From: Bog-473 sp963744225 | GTDB taxonomy: Bacteria > Actinomycetota > Acidimicrobiia > Acidimicrobiales > RAAP-2 | Assembly: GCA_963744225.1 (NCBI GenBank) | Contig: CAVUSV010000003.1 | Location: 124,001-188,000 of the forward strand | Reading direction: 5' to 3' | DNA length: 64,000 nucleotides | Shown: positions 37,199 to 45,724 of the stretch, in pieces | How positions within the stretch are numbered: position 1 is the first letter of the stretch | Layout: every line of letters begins with the position of its first letter | Notes under the pieces: generated by a model | Told to the model about the DNA's origin: nothing | The model's database searches: none | Seen by the model: the letters and a program-made list of their open reading frames with translations, nothing else | Made by a program: the position numbers and the translations under genes

Positions 37199-38272
37199 TC
37201 AGACCACCCGGCGGGTCCGCAGCATCCGCCTCCGGGTGTCCCGGGCCCGAGCCAGGGTGACGAGCTCCTCGACCACGGCCAGAAACGGTCGGCCCTCGGC
37301 CTCCCAGAGCATGGGGAACATGGAGATTGGCGTGAAGCCCGGCATGGTGTTGACCTCGTTGACGACGATCTCGCCATCGTCTGCCAAGAAGAGATCGACG
37401 CGGGCCAGCCCTTCGACGCGTAACGCCCGGTAGGCGGCCACCGCGACGCGCTGGGCGTGAGCGAGCTGGGGCCCGGTGAGGTCGGTGGGCGCGACCGTTT
37501 CGGCCGCCCCCAACACGTACTTGTCCTCGTAGTCGTAGAACTCCCGGCTGGGAATGATCTCGCCGGCCTGTGACACCTGGACGTCTTCGTTACCCATGAG
37601 CGCGAGCTCGAGCTCGCGGCCGCGGACGAACTCCTCGAGGATGACGTGATCGTCGAACTCGAATGCTGTCGACACCGCATCACCCAGTCCCGATGCGTCG
37701 GATACCTTGGCCACGCCGATCGACGACCCGAGGTTGGCTGGTTTCACGAAGATCGGCAGGCCGAGGGCCGCCACCGCTTCCTTCATCACCTCGACTGACC
37801 AACGCGAGCGTGCGACGAGCCTCCATGCCGCAACCGGGAGCCCATGGTCGTGCAGCACAGACTTGGCGACCCCCTTGTCCATGCACATGGCCGACGAGAG
37901 GACCCCGGCGCCGACGTAGGGGACGCTGAGTGCCTCGAGATGCCCCTGGATGACCCCGTCCTCCCCGAACGGACCGTGGAGCACGGGAAAGGCAACAGCG
38001 GCCGGCGGCACTCCCTCGTCGAGATGCGCGAGCGCGGCGGACGGCCGGTCGTGGAGAATGTCGTCCGGGGAGGGCAGCGCGTCGAGATCGTCGATCTCAG
38101 CCAGGACCTTGTCGGCGTCGACCCACTCCCTGTCGTGCGTGAGGCCGATCGGCTTCACCACGAAGCCCGCATCGAGCGCAGTCCTGACGACACGACGCGC
38201 CGAAATACAGGACACCTCGTGCTCGGCCGACGGACCCCCGTAGACGACCGCCAACACTCCCCGATCGGACAT
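37199..38272 (-). CDS. ddl: D-alanine-D-alanine ligase
   Basis: ATP-grasp enzyme joining two D-Ala for peptidoglycan precursors, 357 residues, intact. LAVVYGGPSAEHEVSCISA is the N-terminal D-Ala binding glycine loop with Glu/His; VAFPVLHGPFGEDGVIQGHLEAL and VPYVGAGVLSSAMCMDKG follow; GLPIFVKPANLGSSIGVAKV is the ATP-binding strand and omega-loop; RVDLFLADDGEIVVNEVNTMPGFTPISMFP provides the metal-binding Glu/Asn and the catalytic Arg/Ser. It uses ATG 38272, only 35 bases from the divergent murF start, whose product uses D-Ala-D-Ala. A shared control region is therefore likely. Confidence 0.93.
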   Translation of the reverse strand: MSDRGVLAVVYGGPSAEHEVSCISARRVVRTALDAGFVVKPIGLTHDREWVDADKVLAEIDDLDALPSPDDILHDRPSAALAHLDEGVPPAAVAFPVLHGPFGEDGVIQGHLEALSVPYVGAGVLSSAMCMDKGVAKSVLHDHGLPVAAWRLVARSRWSVEVMKEAVAALGLPIFVKPANLGSSIGVAKVSDASGLGDAVSTAFEFDDHVILEEFVRGRELELALMGNEDVQVSQAGEIIPSREFYDYEDKYVLGAAETVAPTDLTGPQLAHAQRVAVAAYRALRVEGLARVDLFLADDGEIVVNEVNTMPGFTPISMFPMLWEAEGRPFLAVVEELVTLARARDTRRRMLRTRRVV

Positions 38273-38307
38273 CGAACGAGGCTATAAGATGTACTGCGAA
38301 GGCATGC

Positions 38308-39642
38308 GTGCGATTCTCCACCTCTGAACTCGCAGCCCAGCTGGGCGGGGAGTTGGTCGGGCCCGACATCACCGTGGCTGGTGCAGGCATCGACTCCAGG
38401 ACGATCTCCCCGGAGCAGCTCTTCGTGCCGATCGTGGCGGATCGCGATGGTCACGAGTTCATCCAAGATGCTCTCGAGGCCGGTGCGCCCGCCTATCTCA
38501 CCGCTCGGGAGCCAATCGGAGCGACGGCCATCATCGTCCCGGACACCGCCGCCGCGCTCATGAACCTGGGTGGCCTGGCCCGCGAACGCGTCGGCGGCGG
38601 AGTCGTCGGTATCACCGGTTCAGTCGGCAAGACGACGACGAAGGATCTTGTCTACCGCTGCCTGGCGGCATCCTTTCAGGCATCTGCGAGTGAGCGTTCC
38701 TTCAACAACGAGCTCGGCCTCCCGCTGACGCTGCTCAATGCACCTGACGACGCACAGTGGATCGTGCTCGAGATGGGCGCCCGCGACATCGGGCACGTCG
38801 CGCGTCTGGCCCAGGTGGCCCGCCCCGACGTCGGGATCGTGACCAGTGTCGCCATGGCCCACTTGGAGTACTTCGGTGATCTCGACGGAGTGGCACGGGC
38901 GAAACGGGAGCTGGTGACTGCGCTGCCCGCCTCCGGCGTCGCGGTCTTGAATTTCGACGACAGCCGCGTCGCCGGCATGGCGTCCGTCAGTCCGTGCCCG
39001 GTCTTGGGTTACTCGGTCAACGGCAACGCCGAGGTGCGGGCCGAAGCCGTCGAGCTCGACAGCGAACTGCGACCGAGCTTCCGACTCTCCACTCCGTGGG
39101 GCAAGGGCGAAGTCCAGCTCGCGCTGCACGGGATCCAACAGGTCCCCAATGCGCTAGCCGCAGCGGCAGCAGCACTGTGGTGCGGCGTCCCCTTCGATGG
39201 CGTCGTTGCAGCACTTTCGCTCGTCACCGGGTCCCCGTTGCGCATGGAGGTGCATCACATCTCGAACGGTCCGCTGCTCATTGTGGACTGTTACAACGCC
39301 AACCCCGCGTCCTCTGAGGCTGCGCTGCGGTCGCTGGCCGCGTTGGGGTCGACGAGACCGTTGGCCCTTCTCGGCCTCATGGCCGAGCTCGGCACCGAGA
39401 CGGAGGCCGAGCACCACCGCATCGCCTTACTCTCCGAGGAGCTCGGGATCGAGCTCGTCGGCTACCAGACGGCACTCTACGGCGAGGCCCAGGTGGCCGA
39501 CGCCGACGAAGCGGTCGCATTGTTGAAGACGGTCGGACCCGGCGGCGCCGTGCTCGTGAAGGGCAGCCGCGTGACACGCCTTGAGGACGTCGTGCGGGCA
39601 TACGGATCGGACGCAGCAGATCAGTCGCTGGCGGGCACGTAA
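38308..39642 (+). CDS. murF: UDP-MurNAc-tripeptide:D-Ala-D-Ala ligase MurF
   Basis: Cytoplasmic Mur ligase that adds D-Ala-D-Ala to the UDP-MurNAc-tripeptide, 444 residues, intact. IDSRTISPEQLFVPI is the N-terminal UDP-binding domain, GVVGITGSVGKTTTKDLV the P-loop, ASERSFNNELGLPLTLL the conserved NNxxGxP loop, VLEMGARDIGHVARL carries the metal Glu, and IVDCYNANPASSEAALRSLA with KGSRVTRLEDVV belongs to the C-terminal domain. GTG start at 38308. Divergent from ddl. The 3' end overlaps the LysM-BTAD gene on the other strand by 22 bases. Confidence 0.93.
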   Translation: MRFSTSELAAQLGGELVGPDITVAGAGIDSRTISPEQLFVPIVADRDGHEFIQDALEAGAPAYLTAREPIGATAIIVPDTAAALMNLGGLARERVGGGVVGITGSVGKTTTKDLVYRCLAASFQASASERSFNNELGLPLTLLNAPDDAQWIVLEMGARDIGHVARLAQVARPDVGIVTSVAMAHLEYFGDLDGVARAKRELVTALPASGVAVLNFDDSRVAGMASVSPCPVLGYSVNGNAEVRAEAVELDSELRPSFRLSTPWGKGEVQLALHGIQQVPNALAAAAAALWCGVPFDGVVAALSLVTGSPLRMEVHHISNGPLLIVDCYNANPASSEAALRSLAALGSTRPLALLGLMAELGTETEAEHHRIALLSEELGIELVGYQTALYGEAQVADADEAVALLKTVGPGGAVLVKGSRVTRLEDVVRAYGSDAADQSLAGT

Positions 39643-42065
39643 CGCGGTGACTCTGCCTCGGGATACGCGGCACCGACGCTGACCAGTCGGCTCAGCTCAC
39701 CGTAGAGGGACTCGGTGCGCGGCGACGGCGAACTGCCGGGATCGAGGGCATCGACCCTCCGCTGGCAGTCGCGCCATTCGAGGCGGAGCCGGTCCGCGTC
39801 CCCCTCGGCGGCCGCCAACTGCATCGCGGCACGCGACAGTGACTCACTGTAGGGCTCGACCAAACGAGCGCGTTCCAGACCCCAACGAGCAAGGTCAAAG
39901 TGACCGGCATCGGTTGCAAGCGTGGCCATGCGGCAGGCGGCGTCAACGAGCATCGCGGCAATGCGCCCGCCATGGCCCTCGGCTTCCCACCACGAGTATC
40001 CTGACAGCGCATTGGCGAGTGGCTCTCCCTCGACCAAATCGAGCGCGGCGCGGAAGTAGGCGATCGCCCGATCTCCGTCAACCTGTGCCTTTCCTTCCGC
40101 AGCGAACGCAAGTGCGCGGTGCACGTCCACCGTCACCTGGGGCGAAACCTGGTACAGACCGTGTCGAGTGCCGGTTGGGAAGAGGAGTTCCCCGTGCTCG
40201 TCGACTCCCATCGCACGCCGTGCCGCGTACGCTGTGTTGAAGAGCGTCTTCGAGGCGGCGTCGGCGTCGGATGAGCCGAGCACGCGTGTGCGCAAGCGGT
40301 CGCTGGTGACGACGTCGGGTTGGTGCAGAGCCAGGTAGGCGACGAGCTCGACCGCCCGCCTGGCGCGGTTTGGTGGCAACTCGTCCCGCAATCCTTCCAG
40401 CCGAGGCGTCATGGTGAGGAGCCGCACATCGACCGGTCCAGGAGTCAGGGGCGCCTTTTGGACGTCTCGAGGCCGGCGCACCGCCGGCCCGGATTGGCCT
40501 GGGGGTGCGGCGGTCGGGCCGACCGGCGCCGTCTGCAACTCCTCGAGGTGACCGGTTGCCTCAATCGATTGGAGATGAGGACGCACCACACGGCCCATCG
40601 GGTGGAGCGTGGCCCCTTGGCGGTCGACCAGGATGATCAAGTCGCTGGCTGGGACGGCCGCCGTCGTAACGACGGCGATTCGCTGCGCCACGCCGGCAGG
40701 AAGATCTGCCGGGTCTCCGAAAAAGAGGAGGTGCCGCGCGACAAGGGGATCGGTACCGACCTCGGAGAGGAGCTCGGGGTCGTCGGGGTCCTCCGTCACC
40801 ACGATGGTGTCCGACCACGCCCACGCGCCAACGGCCGATCGTGCTGCCCTCCAGAGCGACGCAGCCGACTCACCGAGGAGCGGCAGCACGTCGCCCGGGC
40901 CGATCGGGACCAGCCACGTGCCCTCCTTGTCGTCGCCGATGGGAAGCACGATGGGGTTGAGTGGGGGAAATGGCTCCCGCCCGTACCTTTCCAGGGTTGC
41001 GTGGTCCACGTGCCACGCCGCGCCGTCGCTGACGGGCACGTACCCGTCCGGCGCGTCAGCCCCTGTCTCCGCGAGCCAGAAGGTCACGCCCGAGGAAGAG
41101 ACGCAGATGGCGCGGATGGCGGGACAGGCGTGCCGACCCTCGAGAGACCTCGCCAACAGGCAGCTGGCGGCTTCGAAGGCAGGCAAGGCTGGGATGCCCT
41201 CGAACCGGCAGAGGAGGGTTGCCGCGTCCGTGGCGCCGTCTGAGAGAAGTGCGCAGTCAAGGTCGTCGGCGAACAGGCGGCCCCGGCGGCGGCTCCTCGC
41301 TCGGCGGGCGAGCGCCGCACAGGCCAGCGAGCCCAGGCCGAGCGCGATCAGTTCGGGCAAATGGGAGATCGGGACGCTGGGTGTCCCGGTTGGGTCCCGA
41401 TGCGCCCCACGGGCATCTCCCGGGAGGGCGAGCTGCCAGCCCAACTGGACATGGTCCGGATCGACGAACCGCGTGCCGTCGGTCATGTCCCGCCCAAGGT
41501 TGAGTGCAGCGAGCGCCGTCCAGTCCGCCCCGTCGGCCAGATGATCGTTCGCGATGCTCCAGAGCGTTTCGCCGGCCTGCACCGTGTGCGTCCATTCAGA
41601 TGAGGAGAAAGACGGAGAGTTCGGTGCCACGACGAGTTCGCTGGCTGCGACCACCCCCGAGTGTTCGATACGCGCTTGGCGTGGTCGCACGGCACTCGAC
41701 GAGAGTGCGAGGGGTGCGCCGAAGGTGGTGAGTGCGAGCACCCCGACGGCGATACGCGCCGCGAGCCGGTCCACGAAGCTCGCGCCACCCAGCGAGGCAA
41801 CATCGCCGCGACGCACCTGCACGACGACAGCGCGCACGAGTTGAGCGCAGCACGCCGCCCAGGCCAGCCACGCCGCCAAGGTGAGGGCGCACAGCGCGTC
41901 GCGGGGCGCGGGACGCCACGCGTGCCCGAGGCCGCCCGACAAAGGATTGCCGACTACGAAGACCAAGACGGCCGGTACAGCCGCGAAGGCCAGCAGTGCG
42001 GCCACGGCGGCGCCCACGACGTCGAGGATCGTGTTGGGACGCCGTGCGGCGTTCCGCTCAGCCAC
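39621..42065 (-). CDS. Membrane LysM protein with C-terminal BTAD-like regulatory domain
   Basis: An 814-residue protein of unusual build. N-terminal part: three hydrophobic helices (ILDVVGAAVAALLAFAAVPAVLVFVV; LCALTLAAWLAWAACCAQLVRA; RIAVGVLALTTFGAPLALSS). Then an extracytoplasmic LysM domain (WTHTVQAGETLWSIANDHL...VQLGWQLALPG, about 160-215), a further hydrophobic helix (LIALGLGSLACAAL), a long cytoplasmic middle, and a C-terminal unit with RRAVELVAYLALHQPDVVTSDRLR and VDVHRALAFA...SLSRAAMQLAAAEGDADRL, which matches the winged-helix plus TPR-like BTAD arrangement. LysM-BTAD proteins in actinobacteria often sit near Flp/Tad pilus genes, but none are here. Its start overlaps the previous gene by 8 bases, so it is the third gene of an operon. 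Confidence 0.75.
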   Translation of the reverse strand: MAERNAARRPNTILDVVGAAVAALLAFAAVPAVLVFVVGNPLSGGLGHAWRPAPRDALCALTLAAWLAWAACCAQLVRAVVVQVRRGDVASLGGASFVDRLAARIAVGVLALTTFGAPLALSSSAVRPRQARIEHSGVVAASELVVAPNSPSFSSSEWTHTVQAGETLWSIANDHLADGADWTALAALNLGRDMTDGTRFVDPDHVQLGWQLALPGDARGAHRDPTGTPSVPISHLPELIALGLGSLACAALARRARSRRRGRLFADDLDCALLSDGATDAATLLCRFEGIPALPAFEAASCLLARSLEGRHACPAIRAICVSSSGVTFWLAETGADAPDGYVPVSDGAAWHVDHATLERYGREPFPPLNPIVLPIGDDKEGTWLVPIGPGDVLPLLGESAASLWRAARSAVGAWAWSDTIVVTEDPDDPELLSEVGTDPLVARHLLFFGDPADLPAGVAQRIAVVTTAAVPASDLIILVDRQGATLHPMGRVVRPHLQSIEATGHLEELQTAPVGPTAAPPGQSGPAVRRPRDVQKAPLTPGPVDVRLLTMTPRLEGLRDELPPNRARRAVELVAYLALHQPDVVTSDRLRTRVLGSSDADAASKTLFNTAYAARRAMGVDEHGELLFPTGTRHGLYQVSPQVTVDVHRALAFAAEGKAQVDGDRAIAYFRAALDLVEGEPLANALSGYSWWEAEGHGGRIAAMLVDAACRMATLATDAGHFDLARWGLERARLVEPYSESLSRAAMQLAAAEGDADRLRLEWRDCQRRVDALDPGSSPSPRTESLYGELSRLVSVGAAYPEAESPRYVPASD

Positions 42066-42813
42066 CGGCAGGTCCGATCGTGATCGTGTAGGTCAAAGAC
42101 GCCGACTCGGTCGCCGGTTCACTCACCGTCGCCACGCAACTTCCGCGGGCGTCGGGGAGCGATGCAGCCATGGCCGACGTCCCGCCGACGCTCTGGCTCC
42201 CGGTCGGGCAGCTGATCTGCATCGTCAGATACGTGGCGCTCGACCAGAGCACAGAGATCTCCATTGCGCCCGTTCCGGTGAACCCGAAGCCGTTGGACGT
42301 CTGGAGGGGCGGATTGAGGTATCCCTGCGTCTGCGTGCGGTCCGCCGGAACGGCCGGGCCTGGGCTCGTCGACGTGGTCGTCGTGGTCGGTAGTGCGATG
42401 GTCGTCGTGGTGGCGGGGGGAGCCGTCGTCGGCGCAGTGCTCGCGGCGCCGACGAGCGCATGCGTCGAGAGCAGCGACTGGGCGGAACCAGTGCCGTCCT
42501 TGGTGGGACTGGGGGGCGTCGTTGTGGTCGTCGTCGTTGTCGACGCCCGCGCCGCCGCGCCCGAAGATGCACCGGCGTCATTGGTGCGGGCAGGTCGACT
42601 CGAGTCGCTGGCTGCGCCTCCTACGGTCAGACCATGTCGCGGCGGGCGGGAGGTGTTGCCCGAGGTCTCCACAAGAATCGCCATAAGCGCCAGCGACACC
42701 GCAAGGATCACCCACCAATTGGGGCGTCCCCGAGCCACCCATGAGCGCAATCCCTCGGTGGCGTCGGCCCCTCCACCAACCACGGGCACACCATACGCAC
42801 GCGCCACACCCAC
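42058..42813 (-). CDS. Single-pass membrane protein with Thr-rich linker
   Basis: A 251-residue protein. A cytoplasmic head of about 33 residues is followed by one transmembrane helix (WWVILAVSLALMAILVETSG), a Ser/Thr/Ala/Pro-rich extracytoplasmic linker with long Thr runs (typical O-glycosylation or spacer sequence) and a small C-terminal beta domain (YLNPPLQTSNGFGFTGTGAMEISVLWSS...SLTYTITIGPAGG). I know no family. It lies 12 bases after the sigma-like gene and overlaps the LysM-BTAD gene by 8 bases, so the three are one operon and may form a cell-surface signalling set. Confidence 0.65.
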   Translation of the reverse strand: MGVARAYGVPVVGGGADATEGLRSWVARGRPNWWVILAVSLALMAILVETSGNTSRPPRHGLTVGGAASDSSRPARTNDAGASSGAAARASTTTTTTTTPPSPTKDGTGSAQSLLSTHALVGAASTAPTTAPPATTTTIALPTTTTTSTSPGPAVPADRTQTQGYLNPPLQTSNGFGFTGTGAMEISVLWSSATYLTMQISCPTGSQSVGGTSAMAASLPDARGSCVATVSEPATESASLTYTITIGPAGG

Positions 42814-42825
42814 CGCACTCGGCGG

Positions 42826-43597
42826 CTAGGCGCACAGGCGCCGCAGGCCGCGGTCGCGGCGGGCGTAGAGAGCTCGGCGATCGCGCCCGGTCAGAGTGGC
42901 CAGCTCGGCCATCGAATACCCCATGACGTGGTGGGCGTAGAGGATCTGCACCTCCTCTGGGCGCATGCCGTCTCGGTGCAGGTCGATGAGGGTGCGTGCC
43001 AGCTCGTCGAGATCTGTTTCCGTGCGCGAAGCTCCAGCCGCCGCCTCATCTGGGGCCAGGAGTGCCGCCCGACCACCCAGCTCCTTGGACCGGAAGAGTT
43101 GACGCCGGAGGCGGCAGCGGATGGCGGAGAGCAGATCGAGGGCGGCGTAGGGCCGGTCTTGCCCTGACCATTCCCGAAGGACGAGCCACGTCGTCGACAC
43201 GAGCTCGGCGAAGAAGTCCTCGCCGTCCTGCCATTCGCCGCCTCGGCCCCAGCGCAGCTTGCCGGCGACCATGACAAGGCCGGGGACCAGGACCTGCACC
43301 AGCATTCGGCAAATGAATGGGTCGGCATCGGCCTCCCGGAGCAGCACCCTGACCAGCCGCGCCGCCTCTTCGCGCTGGACGCGGCCGGAGGCCCGGCGCA
43401 TATGGTCGAGAACGTCGCAGGGCGTGGGACATGGCGATGGCCCGGATTCGCCCAGGACGAGAGCCGCCAGATCCGGATCGCGACGGGCCACTTCCTGGAG
43501 CGCCCGGACGGCGGTACGAGAGCGGCCGATCGACCGCCACTCGGCCAGCCATCTGGTCGATGAGGGCGACCCGCTGATTCGACGTGGAGTTGGCCAT
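42826..43597 (-). CDS. Sigma-factor-like HTH protein (one frame break)
   Basis: First gene of the operon with the Thr-rich and LysM-BTAD proteins. The ATG at 43597 begins MANSTSNQRVALIDQMAG, after which reading moves one base on: EWRSIGRSRTAVRALQEVARRDPDLAALVL. The C-terminus, TDLDELARTLIDLHRDGMRPEEVQILYAHHVMGYSMAELATLTGRDRRALYARRDRGLRRL, is a sigma region 4-type helix-turn-helix, and the preceding part with CRMLVQVLVPGLVMVAGKLRW and GEDFFAELVSTTWLVLREW is like region 2 of divergent sigma factors. Removing one base near 43550 gives 256 residues. It may be a dedicated regulator of the operon; core-polymerase binding is inferred only. Confidence 0.65.
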
Positions 43598-43706
43598 GGA
43601 GCCAGCCTCGTGATGCGCCCTCCCCCGATTGCTCCCACCAGCGGGTGACGCGTGAACACCGTTGTGGGCAGCCGCGACAACCCAGGTCGGCGATAGTGTG
43701 CCGCCG

Positions 43707-44093
43707 ATGGACATCGACGAGTTCTACGAAGCCGACCCCCGCCGGCGGGCCTCCGCCGAGCTCGAGCTGGGCGCCGAGTGGCTTGACAAAGACGGCGTAC
43801 GGCACGAGCTGAACTATGTGGAGGACACCGGTGAACTTTTCGTGCTCCGCGAACCCGCCCCGCACGTAACCGAGGACCCCTTCGGCGGCCTGCACGTCTC
43901 TGCACCGCCCGGGTACGAGGACAAGATGACGGCTCATGTGATCGCCAGGATCAATTCGGTGGAGGATTTGCACCGGATCCTCGACGGCTGGCCAGAGGCC
44001 ATGCAGGGCGAGAACGCGGCCGAATGGCTCGGGGAGCGCCTACGGTCGGCCGGCGTCGCGATGGGTCCGACCGGGGATCCGATCGCCGACTAG
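43707..44093 (+). CDS. Hypothetical acidic protein
   Basis: A 128-residue cytoplasmic-type protein from an ATG at 43707 (MDIDEFYEADPRRRASAELELGAEW). It is acidic and mixed alpha/beta: GVRHELNYVEDTGELFVLREP, PFGGLHVSAPPGYEDKMTAHVIARINSVEDLHRIL and AEWLGERLRSAGV. I do not recognise a family. The frame is open upstream to 43662, but a start there lacks support. It ends 5 bases from the convergent phosphotransferase gene. Confidence 0.6.
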   Translation: MDIDEFYEADPRRRASAELELGAEWLDKDGVRHELNYVEDTGELFVLREPAPHVTEDPFGGLHVSAPPGYEDKMTAHVIARINSVEDLHRILDGWPEAMQGENAAEWLGERLRSAGVAMGPTGDPIAD

Positions 44094-44098
44094 CCCGA

Positions 44099-45175
44099 TC
44101 AGACCGGTGGTTCCAGGTCGAGCATCTTGGCCAGGAGCTGCGTCGCGATGTTGTTGGTCGCCATGTCGCTCTCCTGCTCCATGATGTCGCTGCCGAATAC
44201 GAGCTTCGAGAGCCGGTACATGACGATGGCGAAGCGGAACCCCGAAAACACCTCGTAGAAGAAGATGTCCTTCATCGGTCTTCCCATTAGTCCTGAGTAG
44301 TACTCGATCGTCTCCTCGTGCGACCCGAACCCGACCGGGCGGGGAACGCCAAGGCCCTCGGCGAACTGGCGGTCGAAGTACAGCCACCAGCCCAGGTCGA
44401 GCTCGGGCTGGGCCAAGGAGGCCATCTCCCAGTCGACGACGGCCGCGGCGCGGAAGTCGTCCCAGATGATGTTGCCGATACGACTGTCGCCCCAGCTCAT
44501 CACGACGTCGCCCGACTCGGCCGGCTGGTGTTCCACCAGCCACTGCCAGGTCGACTCGATCACCGGCACCCTTTCCCCCTGGGTAGCCCAGTCAACGAAG
44601 TCCCGGTAGTACGACATCTGCTGCTCGAGTCCGGGATTGCCGCGGGCGGGGTTCCCCAGCCACTGCAGACCGAGGGTCCGCCAGTCCGTGCGGTGCACTG
44701 CGGCCAGCGCGTCGATCCCGCTCCACCACATGCGTTCCTGTTGCTCGGGCGTTGCCTCCATCACCCAGCCACCCAAGGTGTAGGGGATGTTGTCCGAGGG
44801 AACCAGCCCTTCGACGTGGTCCATGGTGAAGAACGGAACCCCCAGATACTGCGGATCCTCCTCGTAGGGGCCGAGCCGGGGGAGCGGGACCGCGGATCCG
44901 CCGTCGGCCAGGGCGCGCATCGCCCGGTACTGGGTGGAGAACTGGGCGTCCAGAAAGAGGAGGTGCTTGGTCGGGGCCACCCGAACGACGAGGCGCCGCT
45001 CCTCGCCGCCGGCGGAGCGGGTCCGGCACAGGATCGTCTCGTTCGAGAAGCCGTTGGCGGCCGGGGCCTGGACGTCGTAGACCTCGGGAGTGGATCCATC
45101 GTCCGACGTGGTGGCCAGCCAGCGGGCGAGGGTCGCGGCCACCTGGTCGGGGTCGCGCTGGCTGATGTCAGGCAC
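44099..45175 (-). CDS. Aminoglycoside-phosphotransferase-fold (ACAD10-type) kinase
   Basis: A 358-residue protein of the APH/choline-kinase fold. Motifs: GFSNETILCRT (glycine-rich part), LVVRVAPTKHLLFLDAQFSTQYRAM (nucleotide Lys/Arg region and following Glu/Gln), FFTMDHVEG hinge, and the catalytic VVMSWGDSRIGNIIWDDFRAAAVVDWEMASLAQPELDLGWWLYFD, where the usual HGDxxxxN reads WGDSRIGN and the DxD segment reads VDWE. Such proteins are common in actinobacterial lipid degradation loci. Substrate unknown; antibiotic modification is not implied. GTG start at 45175; upstream is a divergent small hypothetical gene. Confidence 0.75.
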   Translation of the reverse strand: MPDISQRDPDQVAATLARWLATTSDDGSTPEVYDVQAPAANGFSNETILCRTRSAGGEERRLVVRVAPTKHLLFLDAQFSTQYRAMRALADGGSAVPLPRLGPYEEDPQYLGVPFFTMDHVEGLVPSDNIPYTLGGWVMEATPEQQERMWWSGIDALAAVHRTDWRTLGLQWLGNPARGNPGLEQQMSYYRDFVDWATQGERVPVIESTWQWLVEHQPAESGDVVMSWGDSRIGNIIWDDFRAAAVVDWEMASLAQPELDLGWWLYFDRQFAEGLGVPRPVGFGSHEETIEYYSGLMGRPMKDIFFYEVFSGFRFAIVMYRLSKLVFGSDIMEQESDMATNNIATQLLAKMLDLEPPV

Positions 45176-45273
45176 GGGGCGGCACTCTAGCGACGACGAG
45201 GACTGGGCGGGGGGGCGACGGCCGCATGATCGGACTGGTGAGCGCGCCGGGAGCCGGCGGTAGCGTCCACCAC

Positions 45274-45592
45274 GTGCTGATCGTGATCGACCTCTCGGAC
45301 GCGAGGATGCACCTGAGCGACCCTCAACGACTTCACGCGTTTCTCGGTGGCCGTCGAGGGGGAGGGCGACCTGGAGGACGTCGTGCACCAGTCCGGCCTC
45401 GGGCGGCTGCAACCCGATGGCGAGCACGTGGTGGTGGACCCGGTGGCGCTGCGAGCTCTGGCCGGGCCGGCAGCCACCGGCGAGTGGGAAGAGGGCTTCG
45501 CCGGCATGGTCGCGTATGCCGCCGGTAAGGGCTGGGTGGTGGACGGCGGCGGCGTCGTGGCCCATATCGAGCGCCGCCACGAGGCGGGCTGA
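45274..45592 (+). CDS. Small hypothetical protein (one frame break)
   Basis: Two overlapping frames join: VLIVIDLSDARMHLSD from a GTG at 45274, then DFTRFSVAVEGEGDLEDVVHQSGLGRLQPDGEHVVVDPVALRALAG to the stop at 45592. Removing one base near 45325-45330 gives 105 residues. The second half is well-ordered in composition (acidic, no low complexity), so the region is probably coding. No family recognised. It precedes the aldehyde dehydrogenase by about 130 bases. Confidence 0.45.
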
Positions 45593-45724
45593 GGCGGCGC
45601 CAGGATGGGAGCGGGCGCGGCGGTCGGACTGTCCGGGCTCGGCCAGGCACAGCTACCCTGGGTGGCGCCGACCGGCGCATCCGGCGGTGGGGGCGCGGGC
45701 CCCCTGAGCCCATGGGGAGGACGC

